From NCBI GenBank assembly GCA_039024315.1, contig JBCCQN010000021.1:1-60024 (forward strand): a stretch of DNA of 60,024 nt. The letters are read 5' to 3'. Positions 1-8,398 of this stretch are shown one piece after another; positions within the stretch are counted from its first letter, which is position 1, and each line of letters begins with the position of its first letter. A program made the translations under genes and the position numbers. Source of the stretch: JBCAWW01 sp039024315 (GTDB taxonomy: Bacteria > Bacteroidota > Bacteroidia > J057). Below the pieces are notes generated by a model, which saw nothing but the letters and a program-made list of their open reading frames with translations, ran no database searches and had not been told where the DNA came from.

Positions 1-207
1 GGGAAATTCGCAAGCGAATCGATAGATTCTTCCCCTGCTGGGAGGGGCTAGGGGTGGGTTTGGAGCCGTATGATCCTTCTTGGGATGCAAGAAAACGTGG
101 TTAACACCATTAGCTTGACGCCTATGCGATAGCTATCGGGATACTTTCTACTCGGTACTGAATATTCTTTACTCTGCACTTAATACTTTCTACTTCATAC
201 TTGAAAT
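1..207. other. Leader region with repeat remnants, no gene
   Basis: No open frame is supported here. The first 60 bases hold a small dyad (TTCGC/GCGAA) and a C-rich/G-rich dyad around CCCCTGCTGGGAGGGG. Bases from about 126 on resemble the right half of the dispersed intergenic repeat seen near 8.3, 40.1 and 42.5 kb. The ATG of the AraC-type gene follows directly, so its promoter must lie in or near this repeat. Confidence 0.5.
126..205 (+). repeat. Dispersed intergenic repeat, partial copy A
   Basis: The segment begins with the palindrome GATAGCTATC followed by GGGATAC. It continues with GGTACTGAATATTCTTTACT and a run of TACTT-rich words. The same order (palindrome, GGGATAC, TACTGAATA, CTTAATAC, TACTT) is found on the minus strand at 8267-8398, and weaker versions occur at 40056-40160 and 42465-42571. 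Only the right half of the element is recognisable here. Confidence 0.5.
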
Positions 208-1356
208 ATGAACGAGGCCGCTTTGTATGGTTTTATGAGCGCGGTATTCTTACTCTCCTGCGTCAATGGCCTTTTTCTAGGGGCAATATTGTTGTTTAAC
301 CAGCGGTTAAAAACGAAAGCGAACCGTGCCTTGGCCTTCGCCTTGATAGGAGCCGCGATCATCTTATTGTATGAAAGTATTTTGTACCTAGGCTTAGAGG
401 AGCAGTACCCCTTTCTGATGTTGATTCCCTTTTATCTGATTTCGAGTATCCCGATAGGGGTCTATTATTTTACCGTTTACTTTTTGCGGCCAGATAGAGC
501 CTTTGGCAAGTGGGATTGGTGGATATTGTTGCCGCTTAGTTTGGAGATTTTGGGCGAGTTTCTTTTTGCCGCTTGGTATGGGGATGGGGCTGAAACAAGT
601 CCCTATATCTGGGGAGATTGGGTGTTGAGTATTTTGAGTGAAGGAGTAGGCTTAGTAAGCTGTTTTGTTTTGCTCCCCCGCTCCTTACAAAAGATTATGC
701 AGTACCGTAAGCAATTGACCGCACATTACTCAACTATTCCCAAGCAAAACATATGGTGGCTGCAGTTTTTTATCTATGCTTTGATTGTCATTAGCTTAAT
801 TTGGTTGCTGAGTTTCTTGGAGGGGATGCTCGGCTATGATCCTGATTTTACTTTTGCGATAGTTGCGCTTGGGCTTTCCTTTTTGCTCTTCGGTTTGGGT
901 TATACCATGATATTGGGAAGTGCGAGTTTTCAATCGATCCCCACAGATGATCTTAGCCCGAATCCTGAGCCAAAGTCTAAACAACTCTCCAAAAAGACGG
1001 ATAAATATCATAAGGACCTGCTTGAGTTGATGCAGCAAGAAAAGCTATTTCTCAACAGTGATTTACAATTGCGAGACCTCTGCCAAAGCTTGGATATCAG
1101 CGCCAGCTACCTATCCCAAATTATCAATGAAAAAGAAGGTAAGAGCTTTTTTGATTTCGTCAATTACTACCGCGTTGCCACGGTGAAGCAGAGATTAATC
1201 AGTCCTGAGTATGAACATTACAGCATCATGGGGATCGCTTTGGAGTGTGGTTTTAATACCAAATCGACCTTTTACAGTGTCTTTAAGCAGTTTGTTGGCA
1301 TGACCCCCTCTGCCTACCAGAAAAAACACAAAATGTCTCCTCAAGCTTCAGAATAG
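208..1356 (+). CDS. Membrane-anchored AraC-family transcriptional regulator
   Basis: The 382-residue protein has about seven hydrophobic helices in its first 245 residues (roughly 8-32, 42-64, 70-94, 103-125, 137-157, 183-205 and 214-238). A charged linker follows, then a C-terminal AraC-type double helix-turn-helix at about 270-376. The DNA-binding part shows DLCQSLDISASYLSQIIN and the second helix block GIALECGFNTKSTFYSVFKQ. This architecture of 7TM sensor plus AraC domain is common in Bacteroidota and would sense a signal at the inner membrane. The target and ligand cannot be read from the sequence. The amine oxidase gene follows on the same strand after 149 bp, but a terminator-like hairpin lies between, so co-transcription is doubtful. 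The ATG at 208 fits the first membrane helix well. Confidence 0.88.
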   Translation: MNEAALYGFMSAVFLLSCVNGLFLGAILLFNQRLKTKANRALAFALIGAAIILLYESILYLGLEEQYPFLMLIPFYLISSIPIGVYYFTVYFLRPDRAFGKWDWWILLPLSLEILGEFLFAAWYGDGAETSPYIWGDWVLSILSEGVGLVSCFVLLPRSLQKIMQYRKQLTAHYSTIPKQNIWWLQFFIYALIVISLIWLLSFLEGMLGYDPDFTFAIVALGLSFLLFGLGYTMILGSASFQSIPTDDLSPNPEPKSKQLSKKTDKYHKDLLELMQQEKLFLNSDLQLRDLCQSLDISASYLSQIINEKEGKSFFDFVNYYRVATVKQRLISPEYEHYSIMGIALECGFNTKSTFYSVFKQFVGMTPSAYQKKHKMSPQASE

Positions 1357-1453
1357 ACTTTTTTTGCCTTGGAAAAGGTCCGAGTACGCTGAATTTAGAG
1401 TCAATCGAACTCCCTCAAGCGGAAATTCAACGAACTTAGTTTCGATTTGTCGT

Positions 1454-1490
1454 AAGCCCCAATATCCTGTCGAAAAGGGCGGGGCTTTTT
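1454..1490 (+). terminator. Rho-independent terminator-like hairpin
   Basis: AAGCCCC at 1454-1460 pairs with GGGGCTT at 1481-1487, and a short T run completes the pattern. It lies about 100 bp after the AraC-type gene and 15 bp before the amine oxidase start, so it could end the first transcript or attenuate the second. Confidence 0.55.
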
Positions 1491-1505
1491 CAAACGAATT
1501 TTCCT

Positions 1506-2720
1506 ATGATGACTAGAATCGAATTTATCAAACGCAGTATAGCTGCTGGTGTCGGGTTACCGCTCCTTGCTTCTATTTTGACCTCTTGTGAAGATGAGGG
1601 ATTGATCCTTCCCACTGGCGGAGAAGACTTTGAGGGCAAGGTGCTCATTATTGGGGCTGGTGCCGCTGGTCTGACTACCGCTTATTTGCTCCATAAACTC
1701 AATATAGATTTTGAAGTGTTAGAAGCTTCTTCAGACTTTGGCGGCCGAGTCAAACGGATAGAGGGTTTTGCAGATTTTCCTATTGACCTAGGCGCTGAAT
1801 GGATCCATACGGATCCTAGTATCCTCAATCAAATCGCTGGCAATGAAAAGCCTAATGAGGAGATCGAGACCATCGTGTACAATCCGCAAGAAATTTCTCT
1901 TTGGAAAGACGAAGACCTAAAGACTCGGGACTGGGCTAAGCGTTTTTATAGTGAGTATAAATACAAAAACACTACTTGGTACGGCTTTCTTGAAAACTAT
2001 ATCGTACCTGATATTTTTGATCGGATCGTTTTCGATGCTCCCGTAGATCAGATTGATTATACAAGCGACAAGGTATTGGTACGGACTGCTGCGCAGAACG
2101 CTCAAACCTATGAAGCCGAGAGGGTGATTGTGACGGTACCTGTCAAAATTTTGCAAGGGGATAGTATTGAGTTCAGACCGACTTTGCCTAGCCGCAAGAC
2201 CGAAGCTATAGAAAGCATCACGGTAGGAGATGCTCTCAAGGTCTTTATAGAGTTTGAGGAACGCTTCTACCCCGACATCTTAATGTTTGGCCCATTGATT
2301 CAAGCCGCTTTCCGCGACAATAAGATTTTTTATGATGCTGCTTTTGGCAAGGATACCAGTCGCCATGTGTTAGGACTTTTTACGATCAACGAACAGGCGA
2401 GTGATTATACGGAGCTAGAGACAGATGAGAAAATTATAGAGCGGATCTTAGATGAATTAGACGAAGTCTTTGACGGCCAAGCTAGGCAGTATTATAAGCA
2501 GCATATTATTCAAAATTGGACGGCGGAGCCTTATATTCAAGGGGCTTATTCTTATGATTTCCTGGGCGATCGCTCACAGATCATGGCGGATCTTTTTGCG
2601 CCTGTAGAAGAAAAACTATTTTTTGCGGGGGAAGCTCTTTCTGATGCAAACCAAGCCACGGTGCATGGAGCCTGCGAGTCTGCCTACACTGTCGTAAGCA
2701 GGATGCTCGAAAAGCAATAG
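1506..2720 (+). CDS. FAD-dependent amine oxidase (flavin monoamine oxidase family), probable lipoprotein
   Basis: The 404-residue protein begins with a signal sequence containing KRS and a hydrophobic stretch ending in a lipobox-like SILTSC (Cys about 28), so it is probably exported and lipidated. The FAD-binding Rossmann motif VLIIGAGAAGLTTAYLL is at about 46-62, followed by the GGRV element. The C-terminal FAD contact is LFFAGEALSDANQATVHGA. This order matches the flavin amine oxidase family, which oxidises amines to aldehydes plus ammonia and hydrogen peroxide. The substrate is not predictable. A lipoprotein signal on such a flavoenzyme is noteworthy, because a folded FAD protein would normally use Tat; the KRS stretch is only a weak Tat-like feature. 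The start could be at 1506 or at the adjacent ATG at 1509. The usual length of the family is 430-500, so it is slightly short. Confidence 0.85.
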   Translation: MMTRIEFIKRSIAAGVGLPLLASILTSCEDEGLILPTGGEDFEGKVLIIGAGAAGLTTAYLLHKLNIDFEVLEASSDFGGRVKRIEGFADFPIDLGAEWIHTDPSILNQIAGNEKPNEEIETIVYNPQEISLWKDEDLKTRDWAKRFYSEYKYKNTTWYGFLENYIVPDIFDRIVFDAPVDQIDYTSDKVLVRTAAQNAQTYEAERVIVTVPVKILQGDSIEFRPTLPSRKTEAIESITVGDALKVFIEFEERFYPDILMFGPLIQAAFRDNKIFYDAAFGKDTSRHVLGLFTINEQASDYTELETDEKIIERILDELDEVFDGQARQYYKQHIIQNWTAEPYIQGAYSYDFLGDRSQIMADLFAPVEEKLFFAGEALSDANQATVHGACESAYTVVSRMLEKQ

Positions 2721-2808
2721 CCTTTAGATAAAACGATCTTTTACCAGTCCTAATAGACCATAGGCTACAAGTGAGGGGCTAAGTCTAGTCTTTCTCCCCT
2801 ACAGTTGT

Positions 2809-2825
2809 CTGCTTCGCAGAACGCT
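2809..2825 (+). repeat. Hairpin-AACGCT element (stem CTGC/GCAG, loop TTC)
   Basis: A 4-bp stem and TTC loop are followed directly by AACGCT. One of a family of 15-18 bp elements dispersed through the window. Confidence 0.6.
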
Positions 2826-2862
2826 TCTCTCTGACAAGCTCTCCAATAGGTTGATCCGAAAA

Positions 2863-2879
2863 AGCGTTCCGCGAAGCGG
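2863..2879 (-). repeat. Hairpin-AACGCT element (stem CCGC/GCGG, loop TTC)
   Basis: Read on the minus strand the stem is CCGC/GCGG with loop TTC and tail AACGCT. It faces the copy at 2809-2825. Confidence 0.6.
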
Positions 2880-3295
2880 ATGGCACCCACGAAAATGGTA
2901 GCTTGAAGCTTATGGTCCTATTGTTGGATTGGTATTTTTTATTGGGTTCACCAGTCTAGCCTAGATTATGCATCATCTAAAATTATCCCCTTTACAGAAA
3001 ATTTAAGGAGAAGCAATACGCTATCCTAAAATGGATTGGACTCTTGCTCATTTTTCCTTAATATAAAGACAGATTAGTTCACCTTTGATTTTCGAGATTC
3101 TCATTTTTTCATTCTTGCATACACACTAAACGCTTTAACATTAAGAACTAAACCGGCGTTTTTACGCTATTCAATCACATTTCGTACGTAAACTTCCCCT
3201 CTGGATTCACACACCAGAAGGTAAGGCTTTTATTTATCTGCCCGAAATATTCATCGGGCCAGATATTTTCATTCACACATTTATATATCCTTTTT

Positions 3296-5953
3296 ATGAA
3301 CAAATTAAGACGCTATTTGCTCTTTGCGCTTGCCGTTGTTTGTGGCCTGTCATTTTCATGGGCGCAAACACATCGCAATTGCCAAAGCATGGAGGCTGAT
3401 CGAGAACTCCGTGAAAAGTATCCCGAGATGGGGACTTTAGATGAGTTTGAAGAATGGCTCGCCCCGCTCGTACGCGCTTATCAAGCTCAAGACAATTCCA
3501 CCAGAGCTGTATCTACTATTCCGGTTGTCTTTCACGTTATCCATGATGGGGAGGCAGTAGGCGCTGGGGATAATATTTCTGCGGCCTTAATCAATGCACA
3601 GCTCATTCAACTTAACAATGACTTCCGTAAGATTGCTGGTACCTCGGGTGATAATAGTGATCCTCGGGGCGCTGACTCCGAGCTGGAGTTTTGTATGGCT
3701 ACCGTAGATCCAAACGGCAACACTATGGCGGAGCCTGGTATCAATCGGATCAACCGCAACAGTCAAGGTTGGACTGCTCCTCCATATGGAGTTTGTGTTG
3801 GCAATAGTATCAATAGAACCTACATTGATAATACGATCAAGCCGCAATCTCAGTGGAACCCCAATGACTATCTCAATATCTGGTTGATGGACCTCAATTG
3901 TGGACTACTCGGTTATGCCCAGTTCCCGAGCAATTCTGGATTAGGAGGCCTAAGTAGCAATGGAGGTGCAGCGAGCACCGATGGGGTAGTGGTACTTACT
4001 AATTCCGTAGGCTCTACTACTAATACTAATCCTAGCGGAGGAATCTTCAACGCCGGCCGTACCTTAACGCACGAATTGGGCCACTTCTTTGGCCTCCGCC
4101 ATATCTGGGGAGACGCTACTTGCGGCAATGATTTTTGTAATGATACTCCCACTCAGCAGGGACCTTCTAGTGGTTGTCCAAACACTACCACCTGTGATGG
4201 TAATGCTGATATGGTAGAAAATTATATGGATTATAGTCGTGATAACTGTATGAACATCTTTACCCAAAACCAAAAAGATCGTATGCAGGCAGTAATGGCC
4301 AATAGTCCGCGCCGTGGAAGTCTCGCTAATTCTAGCGCCTGTGGCGGCGGTGGAGGAGGAAGCTCTTGTGCTACGACTGTAAGTAGCTTCCCCTATAGCG
4401 AAAGCTTTGAATCTGGTACAGGTAGCTGGAGCCAAAGTACAGCTGATGATTTTGATTGGACTCGTCGCTCAGGTGGAACCCCTTCTAGCAATACCGGTCC
4501 TTCTAGCGCGGCGGTAGGTAGCTTTTACATGTATGTTGAGGCTTCAAGCCCTAACTACCCAAGTAAGAATACTATATTCAACGGACCTTGCTTTGACCTA
4601 GGCAGTCTGACCAGCCCCGAATTTAGTTTTCAGTATCATATGCTGGGTAATGCTGTCGGTACTGTGGTGTTACAGGTAAGCACCGATGGTAGCAGTTGGA
4701 CCAATGTCTGGACCCAATCTGGTAGTCAAGGAAGCGCTTGGAATAGTGCGACTATCGACCTTAGTGCTTATGCCGGGCAAAGTGAAGTTCGTTTGCGTTT
4801 TAACGCAACGACAGCTAATAGCTGGCAGGGAGACATCTGTATTGATGCTCTCAGCTTGGTTGACAACACCGGCGGCGGCGGAGGAGGAAGCTGTACAGAT
4901 GTTACGGTTTCCATCACGCTTGACAATTATCCGTCTGAAACTTCTTGGACCATTATCGATGGTAGCGGCTCAACCGTAGCAAGCGGTAGTGGATTTAGTG
5001 GCAGTGGCTCTACCGTCAACGAAACGGTTTGTCTTGATGATGGTTGCTATGACTTCACCATCAACGATAGCTATGGCGATGGAATCTGCTGTGCTTACGG
5101 CAGTGGTAGCTATACCGTCACCGCTGATGGTGCTACGGTTGCTAGTGGTGGTGCTTTTGGTAGCTCCGAAACCACTAACTTCTGTCTTGGCGGTGGGGGC
5201 AGTAGCTGTCCAACCATTGACTTTAGCAGTACGACTATCAATCCTTATGGGGGAACCCAGGACAACGGAACCTTTAGTGTGCAAGGTGGGGGCAGCACCC
5301 TTGTAATCCAGAATAATGCGTGGAAATCTATTTCACTCAACTATACCGTAACTGCCAATACGGTCATCGAATTTGATTTCCGTAGTACGGATCAGGGCGA
5401 AATCCACGGGATTGGGTTTGATAGTGATAACAGTATTAGTTCTAATCGTACTTTCCGAGTGTACGGAACTCAAAATTGGGGAATCGGTACTTATGATGAT
5501 TACAGTGGTACAGCTTGGAAAAGCTATACAATCCCAGTCGGATCAGCCTATACAGGCTCATTTAATCGTCTCTTCTTTGTCTGCGATGACGATGCTGGGT
5601 CTGCTGGCAACTCTGTTTTCCGCAATGTCAAAATCTACGAAGGTAGTTGTGGTAGTCGTTTAGTCAGTCAAGAGCTGCGTAGCTCGACGGCTCTCATTAC
5701 GCCAGAGCTAAGTCTCGCGCCAAATCCTGCGAAGGATATGGTTGTCCTGCGCTTCAAGCAAAAAGAGGTGCATACGATCCAAGTTAAGGTGATGAACGCG
5801 ATGGGACAGGCGGTACTTAAACAGCAGTTTGATGGCCAAATTGGAGATAATCAATATGAACTCAATATCTCCGAAATAGCCTCAGGTACCTACTTTGTAG
5901 TGATCAATGATGGTATCCGTACGCAAAGCGAACGCTTGTTGATTCAAAGATAA
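3296..5953 (+). CDS. Secreted M43-family (pappalysin-like) zinc metalloprotease with T9SS sorting domain
   Basis: The 885-residue precursor has a signal peptide ending near SWAQ (residue 24) and an M43 protease domain. The zinc-binding HELGHFFGLRH at about 259-269 matches HExxHxxGxxH, and NYMDY near 309 is the Met-turn. After a glycine-rich linker comes a MAM-like domain (about 365-525), then two further beta-rich domains separated by poly-Gly linkers and rich in Ser, Gly and Thr. The C-terminal ~80 residues, starting at LAPNPAKD and ending in a charged strand, form a type A T9SS sorting domain. The protein is therefore expected to cross the outer membrane and be released or attached at the surface. 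Its substrate is unknown. A strong terminator follows directly. The ATG is supported by the signal peptide. Confidence 0.93.
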   Translation: MNKLRRYLLFALAVVCGLSFSWAQTHRNCQSMEADRELREKYPEMGTLDEFEEWLAPLVRAYQAQDNSTRAVSTIPVVFHVIHDGEAVGAGDNISAALINAQLIQLNNDFRKIAGTSGDNSDPRGADSELEFCMATVDPNGNTMAEPGINRINRNSQGWTAPPYGVCVGNSINRTYIDNTIKPQSQWNPNDYLNIWLMDLNCGLLGYAQFPSNSGLGGLSSNGGAASTDGVVVLTNSVGSTTNTNPSGGIFNAGRTLTHELGHFFGLRHIWGDATCGNDFCNDTPTQQGPSSGCPNTTTCDGNADMVENYMDYSRDNCMNIFTQNQKDRMQAVMANSPRRGSLANSSACGGGGGGSSCATTVSSFPYSESFESGTGSWSQSTADDFDWTRRSGGTPSSNTGPSSAAVGSFYMYVEASSPNYPSKNTIFNGPCFDLGSLTSPEFSFQYHMLGNAVGTVVLQVSTDGSSWTNVWTQSGSQGSAWNSATIDLSAYAGQSEVRLRFNATTANSWQGDICIDALSLVDNTGGGGGGSCTDVTVSITLDNYPSETSWTIIDGSGSTVASGSGFSGSGSTVNETVCLDDGCYDFTINDSYGDGICCAYGSGSYTVTADGATVASGGAFGSSETTNFCLGGGGSSCPTIDFSSTTINPYGGTQDNGTFSVQGGGSTLVIQNNAWKSISLNYTVTANTVIEFDFRSTDQGEIHGIGFDSDNSISSNRTFRVYGTQNWGIGTYDDYSGTAWKSYTIPVGSAYTGSFNRLFFVCDDDAGSAGNSVFRNVKIYEGSCGSRLVSQELRSSTALITPELSLAPNPAKDMVVLRFKQKEVHTIQVKVMNAMGQAVLKQQFDGQIGDNQYELNISEIASGTYFVVINDGIRTQSERLLIQR

Positions 5954-5978
5954 AATCTTTTGATATCACACAAATAGA

Positions 5979-6017
5979 AGAGGCTACTCCTAGCTCAGGA
6001 GTAGCCTCTGTTTTTTT
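5979..6017 (+). terminator. Strong rho-independent terminator after the M43 protease gene
   Basis: A 13-bp perfect stem (AGAGGCTACTCCT at 5979-5991 with its complement at 5997-6009) has a 5-nt loop and is followed by G and seven Ts. It lies between two convergent genes. Confidence 0.9.
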
Positions 6018-6030
6018 ATCCAATTCGAGC

Positions 6031-6537
6031 TTATTGCTTAAGGCTGATGACAGGCTTAAAGATAAAGCTGCCGTTAGGCTGCTCGATAAAAGAAGCATCT
6101 AAATCAAGGATGAGGGTAACAGTCTTTTTTTCTTGGGCGGCAAAATCTATTACCGCTTCATGCGTGCTGAGCGCTTCGTAATCAAGAGCTAGTTTTTCTC
6201 CTTTGAAAGTAACGCTTACTTCTGACCAGAATAGATCTAAGGATTTGATGGCGCTTGGCTCGATATCGGAGCTACCTAAAAGAAGCGGTTCTACTGGCTC
6301 GGCAAAATCTACAGTAAATGGTGTTTCTGACAAATAAACTGTGCGGATCGCCTCACTACCATCTTCAAAAACTTGTAGTGCTCTCGCGCCTGTAAAGCTA
6401 AAGCCTAATTGATCGACCTGCTTAGAGTCTGTAAATTCGAGATAGTAATCTACGTCGGCATTGAGGCTGATGGGCTCGCAAGCGCTGAAAGTGATTAGCG
6501 CAGCTAAAAAACTGAGAGATAAAATGAGGTACTTCAT
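6031..6537 (-). CDS. Hypothetical lipoprotein
   Basis: A 168-residue protein begins with a signal sequence and lipobox (MKYLILSLSFLAALITFSAC, Cys 20). The mature part is acidic and beta-rich, with no family I can name. The open frame extends 16 codons further upstream (to 6585), but the internal ATG at 6537 gives a clean lipoprotein signal, so I place the start there. It is the last gene of the minus-strand run starting at RidA and is convergent with the protease gene. The sequence has a repeated strand-turn pattern consistent with an outer-membrane-anchored beta-sandwich, but this is inference. Confidence 0.75.
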   Translation of the reverse strand: MKYLILSLSFLAALITFSACEPISLNADVDYYLEFTDSKQVDQLGFSFTGARALQVFEDGSEAIRTVYLSETPFTVDFAEPVEPLLLGSSDIEPSAIKSLDLFWSEVSVTFKGEKLALDYEALSTHEAVIDFAAQEKKTVTLILDLDASFIEQPNGSFIFKPVISLKQ

Positions 6538-6612
6538 TTGAATGCGTTGTTTGTTGAGTAAATTGTTGTGTCCTATTGACCACAATTTCCTCTCAGGGTT
6601 GCATCCAATAGT

Positions 6613-7693
6613 TTAGGATCCCATCATCAAAAAGGCTTTGATGAACTCGCCAATCTCACCGTCCATTACGTCTTGTAGATTAGTGCTTTTGAGCTCGGTC
6701 CGTACGTCTTTGACCTGCTTATAGGGATTGAAGACATAGTTTCGGATTTGCGAACCCCACTCGATATTCATTTTCTCTGCTTCGGCATCAGCACGTTCGG
6801 CATTACGCTTTTCCAGCTCCAGCTGGTATAACTTGGACTTAAGTAATTGAGTCGCCTTTTCCTTATTGCGCAGTTGACTGCGCTCAGTTTGAGAAAATAC
6901 GGTAATTCCAGTAGGAATATGCTTGAGACGAACGGCAGTCTCGACCTTATTGACATTTTGTCCTCCCTTACCGGATGAATGGGTGGTCTGTGTTTCAATT
7001 TCGTCGGGCTTGAGCTCAATCTCGATGGTATCATCTACCATAGGTCGTACGTCTACCGAGGCGAAGGTAGTTTGGCGTTTACCTTGCGCATTGAAAGGGG
7101 AGATGCGTACCATGCGGTGAACGCCTTTCTCACCTTTGAGGTAGCCATAAGCAAAATCGCCAATGATTTCAATCTCGGTACTTTTGAGCCCGGCAGTTTC
7201 TCCTACGACCTCATCGATCAAGGACCATTTAAAGCCATTTTTGTCGGCGTACATAGTGTACATGCGCTTGAGCATTTCTACCCAATCTTGGGCTTCTACT
7301 CCACCTGCACCGGAATTGATTTCTAATACACAATTGAGGCGGTCCTCTTGGCGATTGAGCATTTTCTTGAACTCTAACTCCTCGATGACGAGTTCTGCTG
7401 ATTTAAAGGCTGTTTCCACCTCTGATTCCTCTACTTCTCCTTCGGAGGCAAATTCGGCTAGGACTTCTACCTCACCGACTTTCTCGATAGCAGCTTTGTA
7501 AGCATCAGTCCAGACTTTAAGGGCGGCAATTTCTTGGAGGACTTTTTGCGCAGCTTCGGGATGGTCCCAAAAATCAGGCTGTAAGGTGATGGCTTGTTTT
7601 TCTTCTATCAGGGCTTCTTTCTCAGCCACGTCAAAGATAGTCTCCCAGCGTTTGCACGCGTAAACGGAGTCCTTTGATTTGATCTTGGTTCAT
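6613..7693 (-). CDS. prfB: Peptide chain release factor 2, with programmed +1 frameshift
   Basis: RF2 recognises UGA and UAA stop codons and releases the nascent peptide. The GGQ catalytic loop is visible as HSSGKGGQNVN at about residue 240, and the recognition region contains RISPFNAQGKRQT, carrying the SPF motif of RF2. Translation begins at ATG 7693 and reads 20 codons to CTT at 7636-7634, followed by an in-frame TGA (7633-7631). Skipping the T at 7633 gives GAC, then GTG at 7629, and runs open to 6613. The product is about 359 residues, the usual RF2 size. This is the classic RF2 autoregulatory frameshift: low RF2 makes ribosomes pause at UGA and shift. A frame started at the GTG at 7629 would lack the N-terminal 21 residues. 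YraN lies 105 bp upstream on the same strand. Confidence 0.95.
7627..7650 (-). promoter_or_regulatory. RF2 programmed +1 frameshift site (CTT TGA C)
   Basis: Read on the minus strand the site is GGGAGACTATCTTTGAC. The slippery CTT and the in-frame TGA stop are preceded by a Shine-Dalgarno-like GGGAG five bases upstream. This matches the layout known from E. coli prfB, although there the spacing is three bases. The downstream C after TGA, a poor stop context, is also present. Confidence 0.92.
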
Positions 7694-7756
7694 AAATGTC
7701 TATTGGGTGAGCAAATATAGGTCTTGCTGCTTCCTGCACCAAACATAAGGGAGATG

Positions 7757-7773
7757 AGCGTTCTGCGCAGCAG
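7757..7773 (-). repeat. Hairpin-AACGCT element (stem CTGC/GCAG, loop TGC)
   Basis: On the minus strand CTGC-TGC-GCAG is followed by AACGCT, in the gap between yraN and prfB. Confidence 0.6.
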
Positions 7774-7798
7774 CCCCTATAAAAATAAATAAGCCAAC

Positions 7799-8182
7799 TC
7801 AAAGACTGCCAAACATCCGAAAGGCGTCCTCAATATGGTGTATAATGGGATGCTCGGGATTGTCCATCGCAACGGCGATGATATCGAAGCGAGAGGGGAC
7901 AGAGGTGAGCTGCTTTTCGTATAAGTAGGAATCGGCGACTTTGAAGAGGATTTTCTGCTTCGCAGAACTCACGGCCGCTTCTGGGGGAGGGCCCTGCGTA
8001 GAATTGGAACGAGTTTTTACCTCTACAAAAACTACTTCTGCAGGGGTCAAGCGCAGGGCAACAATATCGATCTCACCTTTTTGGTAGCGGTAATTGCGAT
8101 CCAGAATATTGTATCCCTTGGCTTCCAAAAAGCCAGCTGCAATTTCCTCGCCCTGAATACCTAAATCGTTATGCGCCGCCAT
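7799..8182 (-). CDS. YraN/UPF0102 family nuclease-fold protein
   Basis: The 127-residue protein shows the family's signature GEIDIVA at 36-42 and VFVEVKTR at 51-58. Together these form the Asp/Glu-x-Lys metal-binding core of the restriction-endonuclease-like fold. The length is typical. Biochemical function is not firmly established for the family; a role in DNA recombination or processing is usually supposed. It lies directly upstream of prfB on the same strand, with the gap holding one hairpin-AACGCT element. Confidence 0.88.
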   Translation of the reverse strand: MAAHNDLGIQGEEIAAGFLEAKGYNILDRNYRYQKGEIDIVALRLTPAEVVFVEVKTRSNSTQGPPPEAAVSSAKQKILFKVADSYLYEKQLTSVPSRFDIIAVAMDNPEHPIIHHIEDAFRMFGSL

Positions 8183-8266
8183 GAGAGTGTCGAATTAACA
8201 ATTATCAAATTTGAGGATAAAAATAAGTAACTCCCTCGATATCCGCATAGGCTAAGAGTTACAATT

Positions 8267-8398
8267 CTTAAGTACTGGGTATTAAGGTATCCCGAAAGCT
8301 TTCGGGAGTATTCAGTACAGAGAAAAGCGGTCTTCCTGAACCGTGTAGAACCATTTTACCAGGTCTTAATACTCAATACTATTGTCTAGGTACTTAGT
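8267..8398 (-). repeat. Dispersed intergenic repeat, copy B
   Basis: Copy B is bounded by CTTAAGTAC on one side and GTACTTAG on the other, which are inverted. Read on the minus strand it contains TAGACAATAGTATTGAGTAT, TTAAGACC, GGTTC, TTTCTCTGTACTGAATACT and the 18-bp palindrome TCCCGAAAGCTTTCGGGA. The stop codon of the DUF4412-like gene lies inside its edge. Related copies occur at 40056-40160 and 42465-42571, and partly at 126-205. Confidence 0.75.

Larger units (their letters stand above)
2721..3295. other. 575-bp intergenic region, no gene seen
   Basis: No convincing open frame is present. The region holds two hairpin-AACGCT elements facing each other (2809-2825 plus, 2863-2879 minus). 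It also has a small hairpin GCCCGA/TCGGGC at about 3240-3259 in the leader of the downstream protease gene. The rest is AT-rich and probably carries that gene's promoter. I could not pick a clear TAnnTTTG box. Confidence 0.5.

Noticed and set aside
4064..5306. Several overlapping frames on both strands inside the M43 protease gene
   Set aside because: They arise from Gly/Ser/Thr-rich coding sequence; the protease frame has clear motifs and a sorting domain.
7608..7802. Open frame over the prfB upstream region
   Set aside because: It conflicts with the RF2 leader frame that ends in the CTT-TGA-C frameshift site and shows no family.
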